The notes below the pieces were generated by a model. The model saw only the letters and a program-made list of their open reading frames with translations, was not told the origin of the DNA and made no database searches. The position numbers and the translations under genes were made by a program. Shown here one piece after another: positions 1-6,861 of a DNA stretch of 9,739 nucleotides (position 1 is the first letter of the stretch; every line of letters begins with the position of its first letter). Where the stretch lies: the NCBI GenBank assembly GCA_029880025.1, contig JAOUPE010000037.1:1-9739 (forward strand). Reading direction: 5' to 3'. Source of the DNA: Caldifarciminota bacterium (GTDB lineage: Bacteria > Hydrothermota > Tepidihabitantia > Tepidihabitantales > JAOUPE01).

Positions 1-766
1 GATTGGTGAGTAAATAAAGAAACCGTTGAACCGGCGTCATGCCTACTTTCTTGATTTTTGCCGAAGCGGTTTGCAAGATAATTTCTTTACCATCAAGCTT
101 CACTTTTCTTTTATCCAGTTTTTCAATCAATTCTTCTAAAGAACCGGCAACCAAATCGATTACCCTGAGCTTTAACGCTTCTTTTTCGGTTGCCGAAACA
201 CTTTTTCTAACTGCATCTTCTGCCCATTTCATATTTCTCTGACGTTTTTCGGCAATTGATTTGATATAAGCTGCTGCATCATTGGTCACCTTCTCTTTCA
301 TCTCCTCATCCATTTCTTTGCCGCCCATTGCGACCGGATGAGCAGCACCGATGTTTGTGCCGGGCGCCATTGCCGCAACATGACTTGCCAGAGTGATAAA
401 GACCCCGGCTGAGGCGGCTCTTGCTCCGGATGGGTAGACATAGGTGATGACCGGTATCGCAGATTGTAAAATCGCTTGAATAATTTCACGCATCGATTCA
501 TCCAGCCCGCCCGGTGTATCCATCTCCAGAATCAAACACTCGGCTTTAGCATCATTTGCCTTTTCAACGCCGTTGGTTATATATTTGGCTGAGACCGGTC
601 CGATTGGACCAGAGAATCTAAGAACCCAGACTTCATTATTAGTTGCCGGAATTTGTTCAGCTTGCCCAAAACACAGACCGAACCAGAAGATAAAGACCAA
701 AATGGAAAAACTTACTCGTGGATTCATTGCTAATGCTTTAGTCCAGCAAAACAATTTGAATTTCAT
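1..766 (-). CDS. NfeD-family ClpP-class membrane serine protease, partial (N-terminal 255 residues)
   Basis: Read on the minus strand from ATG at 766, which overlaps the sigma-factor stop as ATGA, and left open at the window edge. After a hydrophobic N-terminal segment (about residues 18-34, signal peptide or anchor) comes a ClpP/crotonase-like fold. DTPGG (83-87) fits the oxyanion region. GARAASAG (114-121) carries the expected nucleophile Ser119. Lys159, in EKVTNDAAAYIKS, matches the general base of the Ser-Lys dyad known from the Pyrococcus homologue PH1510. The family cleaves hydrophobic membrane-protein segments, often stomatin partners, outside the cytoplasm. The membrane-spanning and NfeD OB-fold parts usual in full-length members would lie beyond the edge. 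A second ATG at 727 would leave a more classical signal peptide (MNPRVSFSILVFIFW), but neither start has a clear Shine-Dalgarno; coupling favours 766. Family assignment is strong; the exact start is uncertain. Confidence 0.88.
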   Translation of the reverse strand, partial: MKFKLFCWTKALAMNPRVSFSILVFIFWFGLCFGQAEQIPATNNEVWVLRFSGPIGPVSAKYITNGVEKANDAKAECLILEMDTPGGLDESMREIIQAILQSAIPVITYVYPSGARAASAGVFITLASHVAAMAPGTNIGAAHPVAMGGKEMDEEMKEKVTNDAAAYIKSIAEKRQRNMKWAEDAVRKSVSATEKEALKLRVIDLVAGSLEELIEKLDKRKVKLDGKEIILQTASAKIKKVGMTPVQRFLYLLTN

Positions 767-1614
767 CGGATACCGAGCAATTCTTTCAATTCTTTATTTT
801 CGATTTTCCCTTTCAATTTTTTCAATGCCCGTTTCTTTACCTGCCGAACCATTTCGCGTGAAACACCCCATCCTTTACCGATTTCACTCAGCGATTGAGG
901 AATCCTGTTATCCAATCCGAAATAACGCAACAATACCTCCTGCTCTCTTTCGCTCAGGATACCAAGCGCTTTTCTGATTTCCGCTTTTATCTCATTTTTC
1001 CTGAATATCTCCTCGGGCGACGGGGTAGCGGTCTTCTCGATAAATTCGGTCCAAATTGGAGTCAGTTCACGATTTGAATCAACATTCAAGGAAAATTCTT
1101 TTGGTTCACATAAAAATGCTTTAGAGACCTCTTCGGGAGCTACCTTCAATTCGGCGGCGAGTTCTTCCAGGCTCGGCTCTCTACCATACTTATTACTAAT
1201 CTTTACGTAGCTATCTTTCAATTTCTTAATCAGCAAGCGAGCACTTAACGGGTATTTCACCAGCTGTTTTTTGGCTAAGGCATTAACAATATAATAGCGG
1301 ATTGACCAGGTGGCATAGGTCGTCAATCGAACCCCTTTACGTTCATCAAATCGGCGAACCGCTTCAATTAGACCAATATTGCCTTCATTAATCAAATCCG
1401 ACAACGGCAATCCCCGGCCGATGTAGCGCTTGGCAATGCTGACGACCAGGCGCAGGTTTGCCGTAATCAATTTATTCCTTGCATCCTCGTCGCCTTTTCT
1501 CGTCTTTTTTGCCAGTTCCCGCTCCTGTTCGGGTTTGAGCAGCGGAGTCTTGCCAATCTCTTTAAGATAGGTAATCAACATTTTATCATTTACCATCGAA
1601 CCAACACTGGACAT
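763..1614 (-). CDS. RNA polymerase sigma-70 family factor (RpoD-like, probably alternative)
   Basis: A 283-residue sigma factor with no region 1.1. Region 1.2 is about residues 9-41, region 2 about 42-120 (NLRLVVSIAKRYIGRGL, LINEGNIGLIEAVRRFD, TTYATW), region 3 about 121-200, and region 4 about 205-275, with the helix-turn-helix GVSREMVRQVKKRALKKLK. Region 4.2 keeps the -35-contact residues (Arg253, Glu254, Arg257, Gln258, matching E. coli R584, E585, R588, Q589). Region 2.4 does not follow the housekeeping pattern: the WWIRQAIT block is WSIRYYIV, so W434, Q437 and T440 are replaced by Ser104, Tyr107 and Val110, and the H455/E458 positions read Ser124/Leu127. This argues for an alternative rather than the primary sigma. 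It lies 82 nt after htrA and its stop overlaps the next protease gene, so at least the latter two are probably co-transcribed. The start has only a weak SD; Met7 or Met12 are possible alternatives. Confidence 0.93.
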   Translation of the reverse strand: MSSVGSMVNDKMLITYLKEIGKTPLLKPEQERELAKKTRKGDEDARNKLITANLRLVVSIAKRYIGRGLPLSDLINEGNIGLIEAVRRFDERKGVRLTTYATWSIRYYIVNALAKKQLVKYPLSARLLIKKLKDSYVKISNKYGREPSLEELAAELKVAPEEVSKAFLCEPKEFSLNVDSNRELTPIWTEFIEKTATPSPEEIFRKNEIKAEIRKALGILSEREQEVLLRYFGLDNRIPQSLSEIGKGWGVSREMVRQVKKRALKKLKGKIENKELKELLGIR

Positions 1615-1638
1615 TTTTTCTAATGTCTTACTTTAAAA

Positions 1639-1644
1639 ATTATA
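1639..1644 (-). promoter_or_regulatory. Possible -10 element for the sigma-factor gene
   Basis: In the 82-nt gap between htrA and the sigma gene the minus strand reads a perfect TATAAT about 25 nt upstream of the ATG. No good -35 lies 16-18 bp upstream; the nearest candidate, TTGCAC, is 20 bp away. This could be an internal promoter giving a leader of about 20 nt, or simply AT-rich chance. Confidence 0.3.
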
Positions 1645-1696
1645 AGAACTGTTAAAATTTAATTGTGCAATAAAGTATCAAGTCAGGTTCTACCTA

Positions 1697-3220
1697 TTAT
1701 TCTGGTCTCACCGTTATGAAGTAGGTGCTTTTTCCCCGTTTCAACTGGAAAAGAATCGGCTTTTTGGTTTTGGCAAGTTTCTGGGCGATACGGTTAAAAT
1801 CTTTTTCATTAGCAATCGAGACACGGTTAATCTTGACAATCACATCGCCGGGCTGGATTCCAGATTCCTCAGCCGGACTATCTTCCTGAATTTCCTCGAT
1901 GATGACACCTTGCTCGATATCCAGTTCTTTCTTTTGTTCTCGCTCTAAGTCACCGACAACCAGACCGAGCCATCTTTTTTGTTCTTTTGGTTCTTCGGGT
2001 GTTGCTGCGGTCTCTTCAGGGAACTCCTTTAATTTAACATTGATTGATTTAGTTTCACTGTCTCTTATCAGTTCTATGGTTACGGTTGTGCCTGGTTCGG
2101 TCTCAGCCACGATTCGGCGAAATTGTTCGACGCCGGTTATTTTCTTGCCATCAAATTTCTTAATCACATCGCCCGGTTTTAGACCGGACTTTTCGGCTGG
2201 GGTTCCTTTTGCTACATCTCTTATTAAAATACCACCTGGCTCGGATAGATTCATCGCCTCTCTCATCTCTTCGGTCACTTCCTGGGGATAGACGCCCAAA
2301 TATCCTCTGGTAACTTTGCCTTTCGACACTAATTCATTATAAATGCGTCGCGCCAGATTAATCGGTGTGGCAAAACCGATTCCAACATTGCCCGGCACCG
2401 GTGAACGTATTGCAGTATTGACACCGATTACTTCCCCGCGAATATTAACCAGCGGTCCACCCGAATTTCCTGGATTGATTGAGGCATCGGTCTGAATAAA
2501 ATCCTGGTAACTGGGACCTTCGGACAAAGGAATTCCAGAGCGCCCCTTAGCACTTACCACGCCAACCGTTACGGTTCCATCCAAGCCAAACGGATTTCCG
2601 ATTGCGATTGCCCAATCTCCGATTTTAATCTCATCCGAGTTGCCCAATTCGACATAAGGCATATCGCGGTCGGTCTCAATTTTCAAGACCGCCAAATCGG
2701 TCTTTGGGTCGCGTCCAATCAATTTAATTTGACTGCTGGTAAATTCAGTCTTATCCGCCAGTTTCACCACAATCTTATCGTAACTACCGATAACATGGTT
2801 GTTGGTCAGGACATAACCCTTTGAGTTAACAATCACGCCTGAACCTAAAGTTTGAGTTCGGCGCTGCATCGGTTCAAGTTCTGGTAAGCCTCGAAAGAAA
2901 TCGCGAAACAAATCTTCAAAAGGCCATTCAAATTCATATCTCGGTGATTTAACCTTAACTTTTTTCTCGGTCGAAATATTGACCACGGCTGGTATCACCT
3001 TACCGGCAACCTGGACAAATGGACTTTCGCCATTTTGCCCGGCTAATTGGATAGCCGCAGACTTTGTCGGCTTTTCGGGTACCTGCACAAATTCTTGAGT
3101 TGGATTCGTCTTTTGGGCAAAATTTGCTGAACCTGCCACAAAAATTCCGATAATAAAGGCAACAATCACCGCCGGTGCAATAATCGCACCAATCAAGCGA
3201 ATCGATACTCTTTTTGCCAT
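1697..3220 (-). CDS. htrA: HtrA/DegP-type periplasmic serine protease with two PDZ domains
   Basis: A 507-residue S1C protease that degrades or refolds misfolded envelope proteins. It starts with a basic N-terminus and a hydrophobic signal-anchor (about residues 9-30), so it is exported and possibly stays membrane-tethered. The trypsin-like domain (about 75-295) has the full triad: His142 in TNNHVI, Asp175 in DPKTDLAVLKI, and Ser253 in NPGNSGGPLVN. PDZ1 spans about 305-395 and PDZ2 about 416-505, joined by an acidic, proline-rich linker (about 399-415). Length is normal for a two-PDZ DegP/DegQ/MucD type. The start is secure: AAGGAGG sits 5 nt upstream of the ATG, behind a consensus promoter. 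It heads the minus-strand cluster with the sigma factor and the NfeD protease, which fits an envelope-stress role by context. No hairpin terminator is visible after its stop. DegP, DegQ and MucD cannot be told apart here, so the generic symbol is used. Confidence 0.97.
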   Translation of the reverse strand: MAKRVSIRLIGAIIAPAVIVAFIIGIFVAGSANFAQKTNPTQEFVQVPEKPTKSAAIQLAGQNGESPFVQVAGKVIPAVVNISTEKKVKVKSPRYEFEWPFEDLFRDFFRGLPELEPMQRRTQTLGSGVIVNSKGYVLTNNHVIGSYDKIVVKLADKTEFTSSQIKLIGRDPKTDLAVLKIETDRDMPYVELGNSDEIKIGDWAIAIGNPFGLDGTVTVGVVSAKGRSGIPLSEGPSYQDFIQTDASINPGNSGGPLVNIRGEVIGVNTAIRSPVPGNVGIGFATPINLARRIYNELVSKGKVTRGYLGVYPQEVTEEMREAMNLSEPGGILIRDVAKGTPAEKSGLKPGDVIKKFDGKKITGVEQFRRIVAETEPGTTVTIELIRDSETKSINVKLKEFPEETAATPEEPKEQKRWLGLVVGDLEREQKKELDIEQGVIIEEIQEDSPAEESGIQPGDVIVKINRVSIANEKDFNRIAQKLAKTKKPILFQLKRGKSTYFITVRPE

Positions 3221-3225
3221 TTTTT

Positions 3226-3232
3226 CCTCCTT
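3226..3232 (-). promoter_or_regulatory. Strong Shine-Dalgarno of htrA
   Basis: The minus strand reads AAGGAGG followed by five A residues and then ATG. This fixes the htrA start and contrasts with the absent or weak sites of several plus-strand translation genes. Confidence 0.85.
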
Positions 3233-3251
3233 AAATTAATAGGTATAATAA

Positions 3252-3280
3252 ATGATAAAAAACAATCTGTATTCTGTCAA
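3252..3280 (-). promoter_or_regulatory. Sigma-70 type promoter of htrA
   Basis: Minus strand: a perfect -35 TTGACA (3280-3275), a 17-bp spacer and -10 TATCAT (3257-3252), five of six consensus bases. Transcription should begin near 3245, giving a leader of about 25 nt that holds the strong SD. This is housekeeping architecture rather than an ECF-type -35, so any stress control would need an operator or another sigma factor. Confidence 0.75.
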
Positions 3281-3406
3281 GGATTTGGTTGAAATATTAA
3301 AATGTCGGTTTATCTTAAAATCTCATCGCTAAATTGTTAACTATTTCTGACCGACAAATTAGCTCGAATAAGTAATCCTGCCCATAAATATTATCAACTA
3401 AATCAC

Positions 3407-3424
3407 TATAATAACTGATAGTTA
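3407..3424 (+). promoter_or_regulatory. TATAAT hexamer fused to a 13-bp hyphenated palindrome
   Basis: TATAAT (3407-3412) runs into TAACT-GAT-AGTTA (3412-3424), about 50 bp upstream of the rplM -35. No acceptable -35 hexamer lies 16-18 bp before the TATAAT, so it is a doubtful second promoter. The palindrome could be an operator for either divergent gene. The region is very AT-rich and chance is a real explanation. Confidence 0.22.
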
Positions 3425-3472
3425 CATTAATGCTTTGTGAAAACATTAATTAAAGAAGAAAGATATTAGGTA

Positions 3473-3500
3473 TTGACATTTGGAAATTTTTTGCTATAAA
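3473..3500 (+). promoter_or_regulatory. Consensus promoter of the rplM operon, immediately upstream of the start codon
   Basis: A perfect -35 TTGACA (3473-3478), a 16-bp spacer and -10 TATAAA (3495-3500). Only nine bases separate the -10 from the rplM ATG at 3510. The purines available for initiation are G3505 and A3510, so the transcript should carry at most about five untranslated bases or begin on the A of the AUG. The upstream stretch 3440-3470 is AT-rich and could help RNA polymerase binding. Confidence 0.85.
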
Positions 3501-3509
3501 TTAAGTTTC

Positions 3510-3935
3510 ATGCGAACTTTTGTTGCAAAAAAATCTGAGGTCAAACGGAATTGGTATATTCTTGATGCCCGCAATAAGATATTGGGAAGATTTGCGTCGA
3601 GGGTTGCTCGGATTTTAATCGGCAAGGACAAACCAACCTATACCCCTCACGTTGACCAAGGTGATTTTGTCATTGTGATTAATGCCGATAAGATAAAGGT
3701 TACCGGGAAAAAGTTAGAAAATAAGATTTATTATCATCACACTTTTTATCCGGGTGGTTTAAAACAGAAACGGCTCAAAGATATGTTAGCCCAAAAACCA
3801 GAACGAGTCATCGAGTTAGCGGTTAAACGAATGTTACCCAAGAACCGGTTACAAGCACTTCGAATGAAGCGGCTTAAAGTCTATACCGACGAGAAACACC
3901 CCCATTTTGCCCAGCATCCGATTCCCATCGTTTAA
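3510..3935 (+). CDS. rplM: 50S ribosomal protein L13
   Basis: A 141-residue protein of normal L13 length that binds 23S rRNA early in large-subunit assembly. Family landmarks run throughout: N-terminal MRTFVAK and RNWYILDA, then LGRFAS, YTPHVDQGDFVIVINADK, VTGKK, YYHHTFYPGG, RVIELAVKRMLPKN and KVYTDEKHPH. The ATG at 3510 is chosen because it matches the family N-terminus exactly. An in-frame TTG at 3480 must be rejected because it lies inside the promoter, between the -35 and the -10. No Shine-Dalgarno precedes the ATG and the promoter leaves almost no leader, so translation is predicted to start on a leaderless mRNA. That removes the leader through which L13 autoregulates its operon in E. 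coli. The gene opens the operon and is followed after 4 nt by rpsI, the usual bacterial pairing. Confidence 0.97.
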   Translation: MRTFVAKKSEVKRNWYILDARNKILGRFASRVARILIGKDKPTYTPHVDQGDFVIVINADKIKVTGKKLENKIYYHHTFYPGGLKQKRLKDMLAQKPERVIELAVKRMLPKNRLQALRMKRLKVYTDEKHPHFAQHPIPIV

Positions 3936-3939
3936 TCCT

Positions 3940-4329
3940 ATGGAAAATAAATATTTTGCGGTTGGTTCTCGTAAGACCGCATCGGCACAAGTCTGGTTAA
4001 CACCGGGTAAAGGTGAAATAAAGATTAACAATTGCTCGGCTAAAGATTATTTAGGACGAGTTGACCTTTTAGAAACTGTACTGGCACCATTTAAGATCAC
4101 CAACACCTTAGGTCAGTTCGATTTAGTATGTAAAGTGGCGGGCGGCGGGGTCTCCGCCCAAGCCGCTGCAATCGCATTAGGTACTGCCCGAGCCCTGGTC
4201 AGCCTTAACAGCAATCTGCGCAAGACGTTAAAGAGTGCCGAATTACTAAAACGTGACCCAAGAGAAAAAGAACGAATGAAATACGGTCTGGCGAAAAGGA
4301 GAAAACGTTTCCAATGGACCAAACGTTAA
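3940..4329 (+). CDS. rpsI: 30S ribosomal protein S9
   Basis: A 129-residue S9 of normal length. It shows YFAVGSRKTASAQVWLTPG near the N-terminus, GGGVSAQAAAIALGTARAL in the middle, RDPREKERMKYGLAKRRKR in the basic C-terminal part, and the final Lys-Arg tail that in the family reaches the P-site tRNA. The ATG at 3940 fits the family N-terminus; an in-frame TTG at 3907 inside rplM would add an unrelated extension. Only four bases separate it from the rplM stop and there is no SD, so translation probably depends on ribosomes arriving from rplM. Its last 16 bases overlap the start of rpsB. Confidence 0.97.
   Translation: MENKYFAVGSRKTASAQVWLTPGKGEIKINNCSAKDYLGRVDLLETVLAPFKITNTLGQFDLVCKVAGGGVSAQAAAIALGTARALVSLNSNLRKTLKSAELLKRDPREKERMKYGLAKRRKRFQWTKR
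4296..4301 (+). promoter_or_regulatory. Shine-Dalgarno of rpsB inside rpsI
   Basis: AAGGAG lies 12 nt before the rpsB ATG, within the last codons of rpsI. The spacing is longer than ideal, but it supports 4314 as the start although that makes the two genes overlap. Confidence 0.55.
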
Positions 4330-5027
4330 CGGTTAAAGATTTATTGGAAGCCGGCGTTCACTTTGGGCACCGTGCCCGTCGCTGGAATCCGAAAATGAAA
4401 CCCTACATCTTCGGTAAAAAGAACGGAATTTATATAATCGATTTAGAAAAGACCTTAGACAAAATTCGTAATGCATATCAGGTCGTGCGTAATGTTACCG
4501 AGGCTGGTAAAGATGCTTTATTTGTCGGCACCAAGCAGCAAGCCCGACCAATCATTGAAGAAGAGGCAAATCGTTGCAGTGCATTTTATGTTACCGAGCG
4601 TTGGCTGGGTGGGCTTTTGACCAATTTCGATGTGGTCTCGACTCGAATTCTCAGGCTGGTTGAAATGGAACGAATGATTGCCGAGGGTCGGCTTAACAAT
4701 ATGACCAAAAAAGAGATTGCCAATTTTGAACGCGAGCGCCAGCGGTTAGCCAAAATCTTTTCTGGGGTCAAGGAGATGGACCGTGTCCCCGGGGTTGTTT
4801 TCATCGTCGATGTTGTGCGCGAGGCGACTGCTTTAGCCGAAGCCAGAAGAGTGAAAATCCCGGTCGTTGGATTCATTGATACCAATGGTGACCCGGACCT
4901 GGTGGATTATCCAATACCCGGTAACGACGATGCGATGCGCTCAATCAAACTTATTACTCATATGGTTGCCGATGCGGTAATCGAAGGCAAGAAAGGTTTT
5001 GAAACCGAACGGGAAGAAATGAGATGA
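4314..5027 (+). CDS. rpsB: 30S ribosomal protein S2
   Basis: A 237-residue S2, close to the usual 230-260. Diagnostic stretches are LLEAGVHFGHRARRWNPKMK (about 10-29), FVGTKQQA (about 71-78), ERWLGGLLTNFD, DRVPGVVFIVDV, and near the C-terminus IPVVGFIDTNGDPDLVDYPI followed by PGNDDAMRSI. It is a late-assembling small-subunit protein at the head-body junction, needed for S1 docking in bacteria that have S1. ATG 4314 gives the expected short N-terminus and overlaps the end of rpsI by 16 nt. In E. coli the rpsB-tsf transcript has its own leader repressed by S2; here the gene starts inside rpsI, so no such separate leader can exist. It ends in an ATGA overlap with tsf. Confidence 0.97.
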   Translation: MDQTLTVKDLLEAGVHFGHRARRWNPKMKPYIFGKKNGIYIIDLEKTLDKIRNAYQVVRNVTEAGKDALFVGTKQQARPIIEEEANRCSAFYVTERWLGGLLTNFDVVSTRILRLVEMERMIAEGRLNNMTKKEIANFERERQRLAKIFSGVKEMDRVPGVVFIVDVVREATALAEARRVKIPVVGFIDTNGDPDLVDYPIPGNDDAMRSIKLITHMVADAVIEGKKGFETEREEMR

Positions 5028-5617
5028 GCCTATCTTTGGATAAGGTAAAAGAACTTCGTGCCCGAACCGGTTCTGCCATTTTAGATTGTAAAAATGCTTT
5101 GGATGAAACCGATGGCGATATCGAAAAGGCGATTGAATTACTGCGCAAGAAGGGTATTGCCAAAGCCGAAAAGAAGTTTGAGCGACCAACCATTGAGGGT
5201 GTCGTTGATTCCTATATTCATCCGGGCGAACGTTTAGGGGTCATCGTCGAAGTGAATAGTGAAACTGATTTTGTCGCGCGCAATCAGGAATTTCGTCAAT
5301 TTGTCCATGACATCGCAATGCAGATAGCCGCCTGTGACCCTTTAGCCGTATCGCGTGAAGATTTATCTTCCGAAGTTATTGAGCGGGAAAAACGTATTTA
5401 TGAGAGTCAGGCAGCGACCTCGGGCAAACCCTCTCAGGTCATCGAAAAAATTGTTCAGGGCAAAATGGAAAAGTTTTATGCCGACGTTTGTCTTTTAGAA
5501 CAGCCCTTTGTCAAACTACCCGAGAAAAAAGTCGGGGATTATTTGAAAGAACAGATTGCCAAATTCGGGGAAAATATCCGTATCAAACGGTTCGTCCGTT
5601 TCAAACTGGGTGAGTAA
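5024..5617 (+). CDS. tsf: Elongation factor Ts, short form
   Basis: The nucleotide-exchange factor that recycles EF-Tu-GDP. The N-terminal UBA-like domain (about 1-45) has LRARTGSAILDCKNAL, then DIEKAIELLRKKGI. The core contains VEVNSETDFVARN (about 76-87), whose TDFV (81-84) inserts into EF-Tu. At 197 residues it is far shorter than E. coli EF-Ts (about 283) and close to the Thermus thermophilus form (196), so it should have a single core repeat and may act as a dimer as in Thermus. The reading frame is clean and ends in a family-like RIKRFVRFKLGE, so this is a natural short form, not a truncation. ATG 5024 overlaps the rpsB stop (ATGA), with GGAAG 7 nt upstream. Its final 8 nt overlap the chosen pyrH start. 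Confidence 0.96.
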   Translation: MSLSLDKVKELRARTGSAILDCKNALDETDGDIEKAIELLRKKGIAKAEKKFERPTIEGVVDSYIHPGERLGVIVEVNSETDFVARNQEFRQFVHDIAMQIAACDPLAVSREDLSSEVIEREKRIYESQAATSGKPSQVIEKIVQGKMEKFYADVCLLEQPFVKLPEKKVGDYLKEQIAKFGENIRIKRFVRFKLGE

Positions 5618-6299
5618 AACCAAATCCGCCTATCAACGAATCATTTTAAAAATTTCCGGCGAATCCTTTGCTTCTGAGGAAAATTTAAAACCGGTTTGCC
5701 GACAGATAACCGATGCCCACAAGTTGGGGGTCGAGATTGGAGTGGTGGTTGGCGGCGGCAACTTGATTCGGGGCAAACTGGTAACCGACATTGAACGGAA
5801 TATTGCCGACCGGACCGGCTTAATTGCTACCATCATCAATGGACTATTGCTGGAAAACGCTCTTATGAAATGGTCTAAACTAAAACATCTTTCCTGTCTG
5901 CCGATTTCCGGTATCGTCGAAGGCTATTCCCGAGAAAAGGCTCTCGAATATTTAAAATCGAATCATATTTTAATCTTATCCGGTGGTACGGGCAGCCCCT
6001 ATTTTACCACCGATACCGCAGCCGCGCTCAGAGCCGCTGAACTTGGTGCCGATTCGGTGATTAAAGGAACTAAAGTTGACGGTATCTATTCGGATGACCC
6101 GAAAAAGAATCCCGGGGCAATCAAATATGAAAAAATTTCTTACCATCAGGTCTTAAAGCAAAATCTTCAAGTGATGGACCGCACCGCTTTTGCGTTCTGT
6201 CAGGAAAATCGGATTCCGATTATTATCCTCGATATCTTTCAAGTTAACAACCTAAAAAAGTTGCTTGCCGGTAAAAAAATTGGGAGTATTGTATGTTAG
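5610..6299 (+). CDS. pyrH: UMP kinase
   Basis: A hexameric bacterial UMP kinase of the amino-acid-kinase fold that makes UDP from UMP and ATP, supplying all pyrimidine nucleotides. With the GTG start at 5610 it has 229 residues. It shows RIILKISGES (10-19, with Lys14), VVGGGNLIRG (about 46-55), ADRTGLIATIING in the UMP-binding region (about 66-78), GTGSPYFTTD (126-135) and GTKVDGIYSDDPKKNP (about 153-168). GTG 5610 is chosen because the family starts only a few residues before the YxRIxLKxSGE motif; the TTG at 5556 would add 18 residues read out of frame from tsf. No SD is visible and the start overlaps tsf by 8 nt, so coupling is likely. The usual DxMGM near the UMP site reads DRTGL, a mild divergence. 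It overlaps frr at its end. Confidence 0.94.
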   Translation: MSKTKSAYQRIILKISGESFASEENLKPVCRQITDAHKLGVEIGVVVGGGNLIRGKLVTDIERNIADRTGLIATIINGLLLENALMKWSKLKHLSCLPISGIVEGYSREKALEYLKSNHILILSGGTGSPYFTTDTAAALRAAELGADSVIKGTKVDGIYSDDPKKNPGAIKYEKISYHQVLKQNLQVMDRTAFAFCQENRIPIIILDIFQVNNLKKLLAGKKIGSIVC

Positions 6300-6850
6300 A
6301 AGAACTTTATAAAAACACAAAAGCAAAGATGCAGAAGACGGTCGAATTGCTGGGACAGGAATTTACCAGAATACGAACTTCGCGTGCCAACCCAGCAATC
6401 CTGGATGGAGTTAAGGTTGCCTATTATGGTTCCACGGTTCCCTTAAAACAGATTGCATCGATTTCGATTCCAGAACCCAAGCAGATTATTATCCAGCCCT
6501 GGGACCGGACCGCAATTTCCGAAATCGAAAAGGCAATCTATAAAGCGGATTTGGGGTTAACGCCTCAAGTCGAGACCAATCTCATCCGCATTCCAATTCC
6601 TGCCTTAACTGAAGAGCGGCGTAATGAGTTAGTGAAACTTTGTGCCAAATTAGCCGAAGATTCCAAGATTGCAATCCGGAATATTCGGCGCGAAACCAAC
6701 GACCGAATCAAAAAGATGGAAAAGGATAAAGAAATCTCCGAGGATGATTCAAAGAAGGGAACCAAAAAAGTCCAGGAATTCACTGATGAATATATAAAGA
6801 ATATCGACGACCTGTTTGCCCGAAAAGAAAAGGAAATCTTAGAGAAATAA
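6293..6850 (+). CDS. frr: Ribosome recycling factor
   Basis: Exactly the typical 185 residues. RRF splits post-termination ribosomes together with EF-G. Hallmarks are FTRIRTSRANPAILDGV (about 24-40), YYGSTVPLKQIASI, PEPKQIIIQPWDR, IEKAIYKADLGLTPQ, IRIPIPALTEERR, the helix IRNIRRETNDRIKKMEKD, and EDDSKKGTKKVQEFTDEYI near the C-terminus. The ATG overlaps the last 7 nt of pyrH and has a good GGGAG 6 nt upstream (6282-6286). The pyrH-frr order is near universal in bacteria. It ends the tightly packed translation block; the next gene is separated by 61 nt containing a hairpin. Confidence 0.97.
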   Translation: MLEELYKNTKAKMQKTVELLGQEFTRIRTSRANPAILDGVKVAYYGSTVPLKQIASISIPEPKQIIIQPWDRTAISEIEKAIYKADLGLTPQVETNLIRIPIPALTEERRNELVKLCAKLAEDSKIAIRNIRRETNDRIKKMEKDKEISEDDSKKGTKKVQEFTDEYIKNIDDLFARKEKEILEK

Positions 6851-6861
6851 CTGGCGCTCAC

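Noticed and set aside
573..977. A 134-codon open frame on the plus strand
   Set aside because: It lies antisense over the sigma factor and the NfeD-type gene, whose protein motifs are unmistakable; its own product resembles nothing and is a shadow.
1899..2291. A 130-codon plus-strand frame rich in Ser/Leu
   Set aside because: Antisense to the htrA PDZ regions, with no SD or promoter; a shadow of the real gene.
3303..3356. Inverted repeat TGTCGGT / ACCGACA with a 40-nt loop in the divergent region
   Set aside because: A 7-bp match at this distance is expected about once by chance in a region of this size, and it does not sit on a promoter element.
3480..3509. Upstream TTG start for L13 adding ten residues
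   Set aside because: The codon lies between the -35 and -10 of the promoter, and the added residues do not match the L13 family, which begins at the ATG at 3510.
4941..5193. Two overlapping minus-strand frames across the rpsB/tsf junction
   Set aside because: They oppose two certain translation genes and carry no recognisable domain or initiation signal.
5556..5609. Upstream TTG start for UMP kinase
   Set aside because: The extra 18 residues are encoded inside tsf and precede the normal family N-terminus; GTG 5610 gives the expected spacing to the conserved LKISGE motif.
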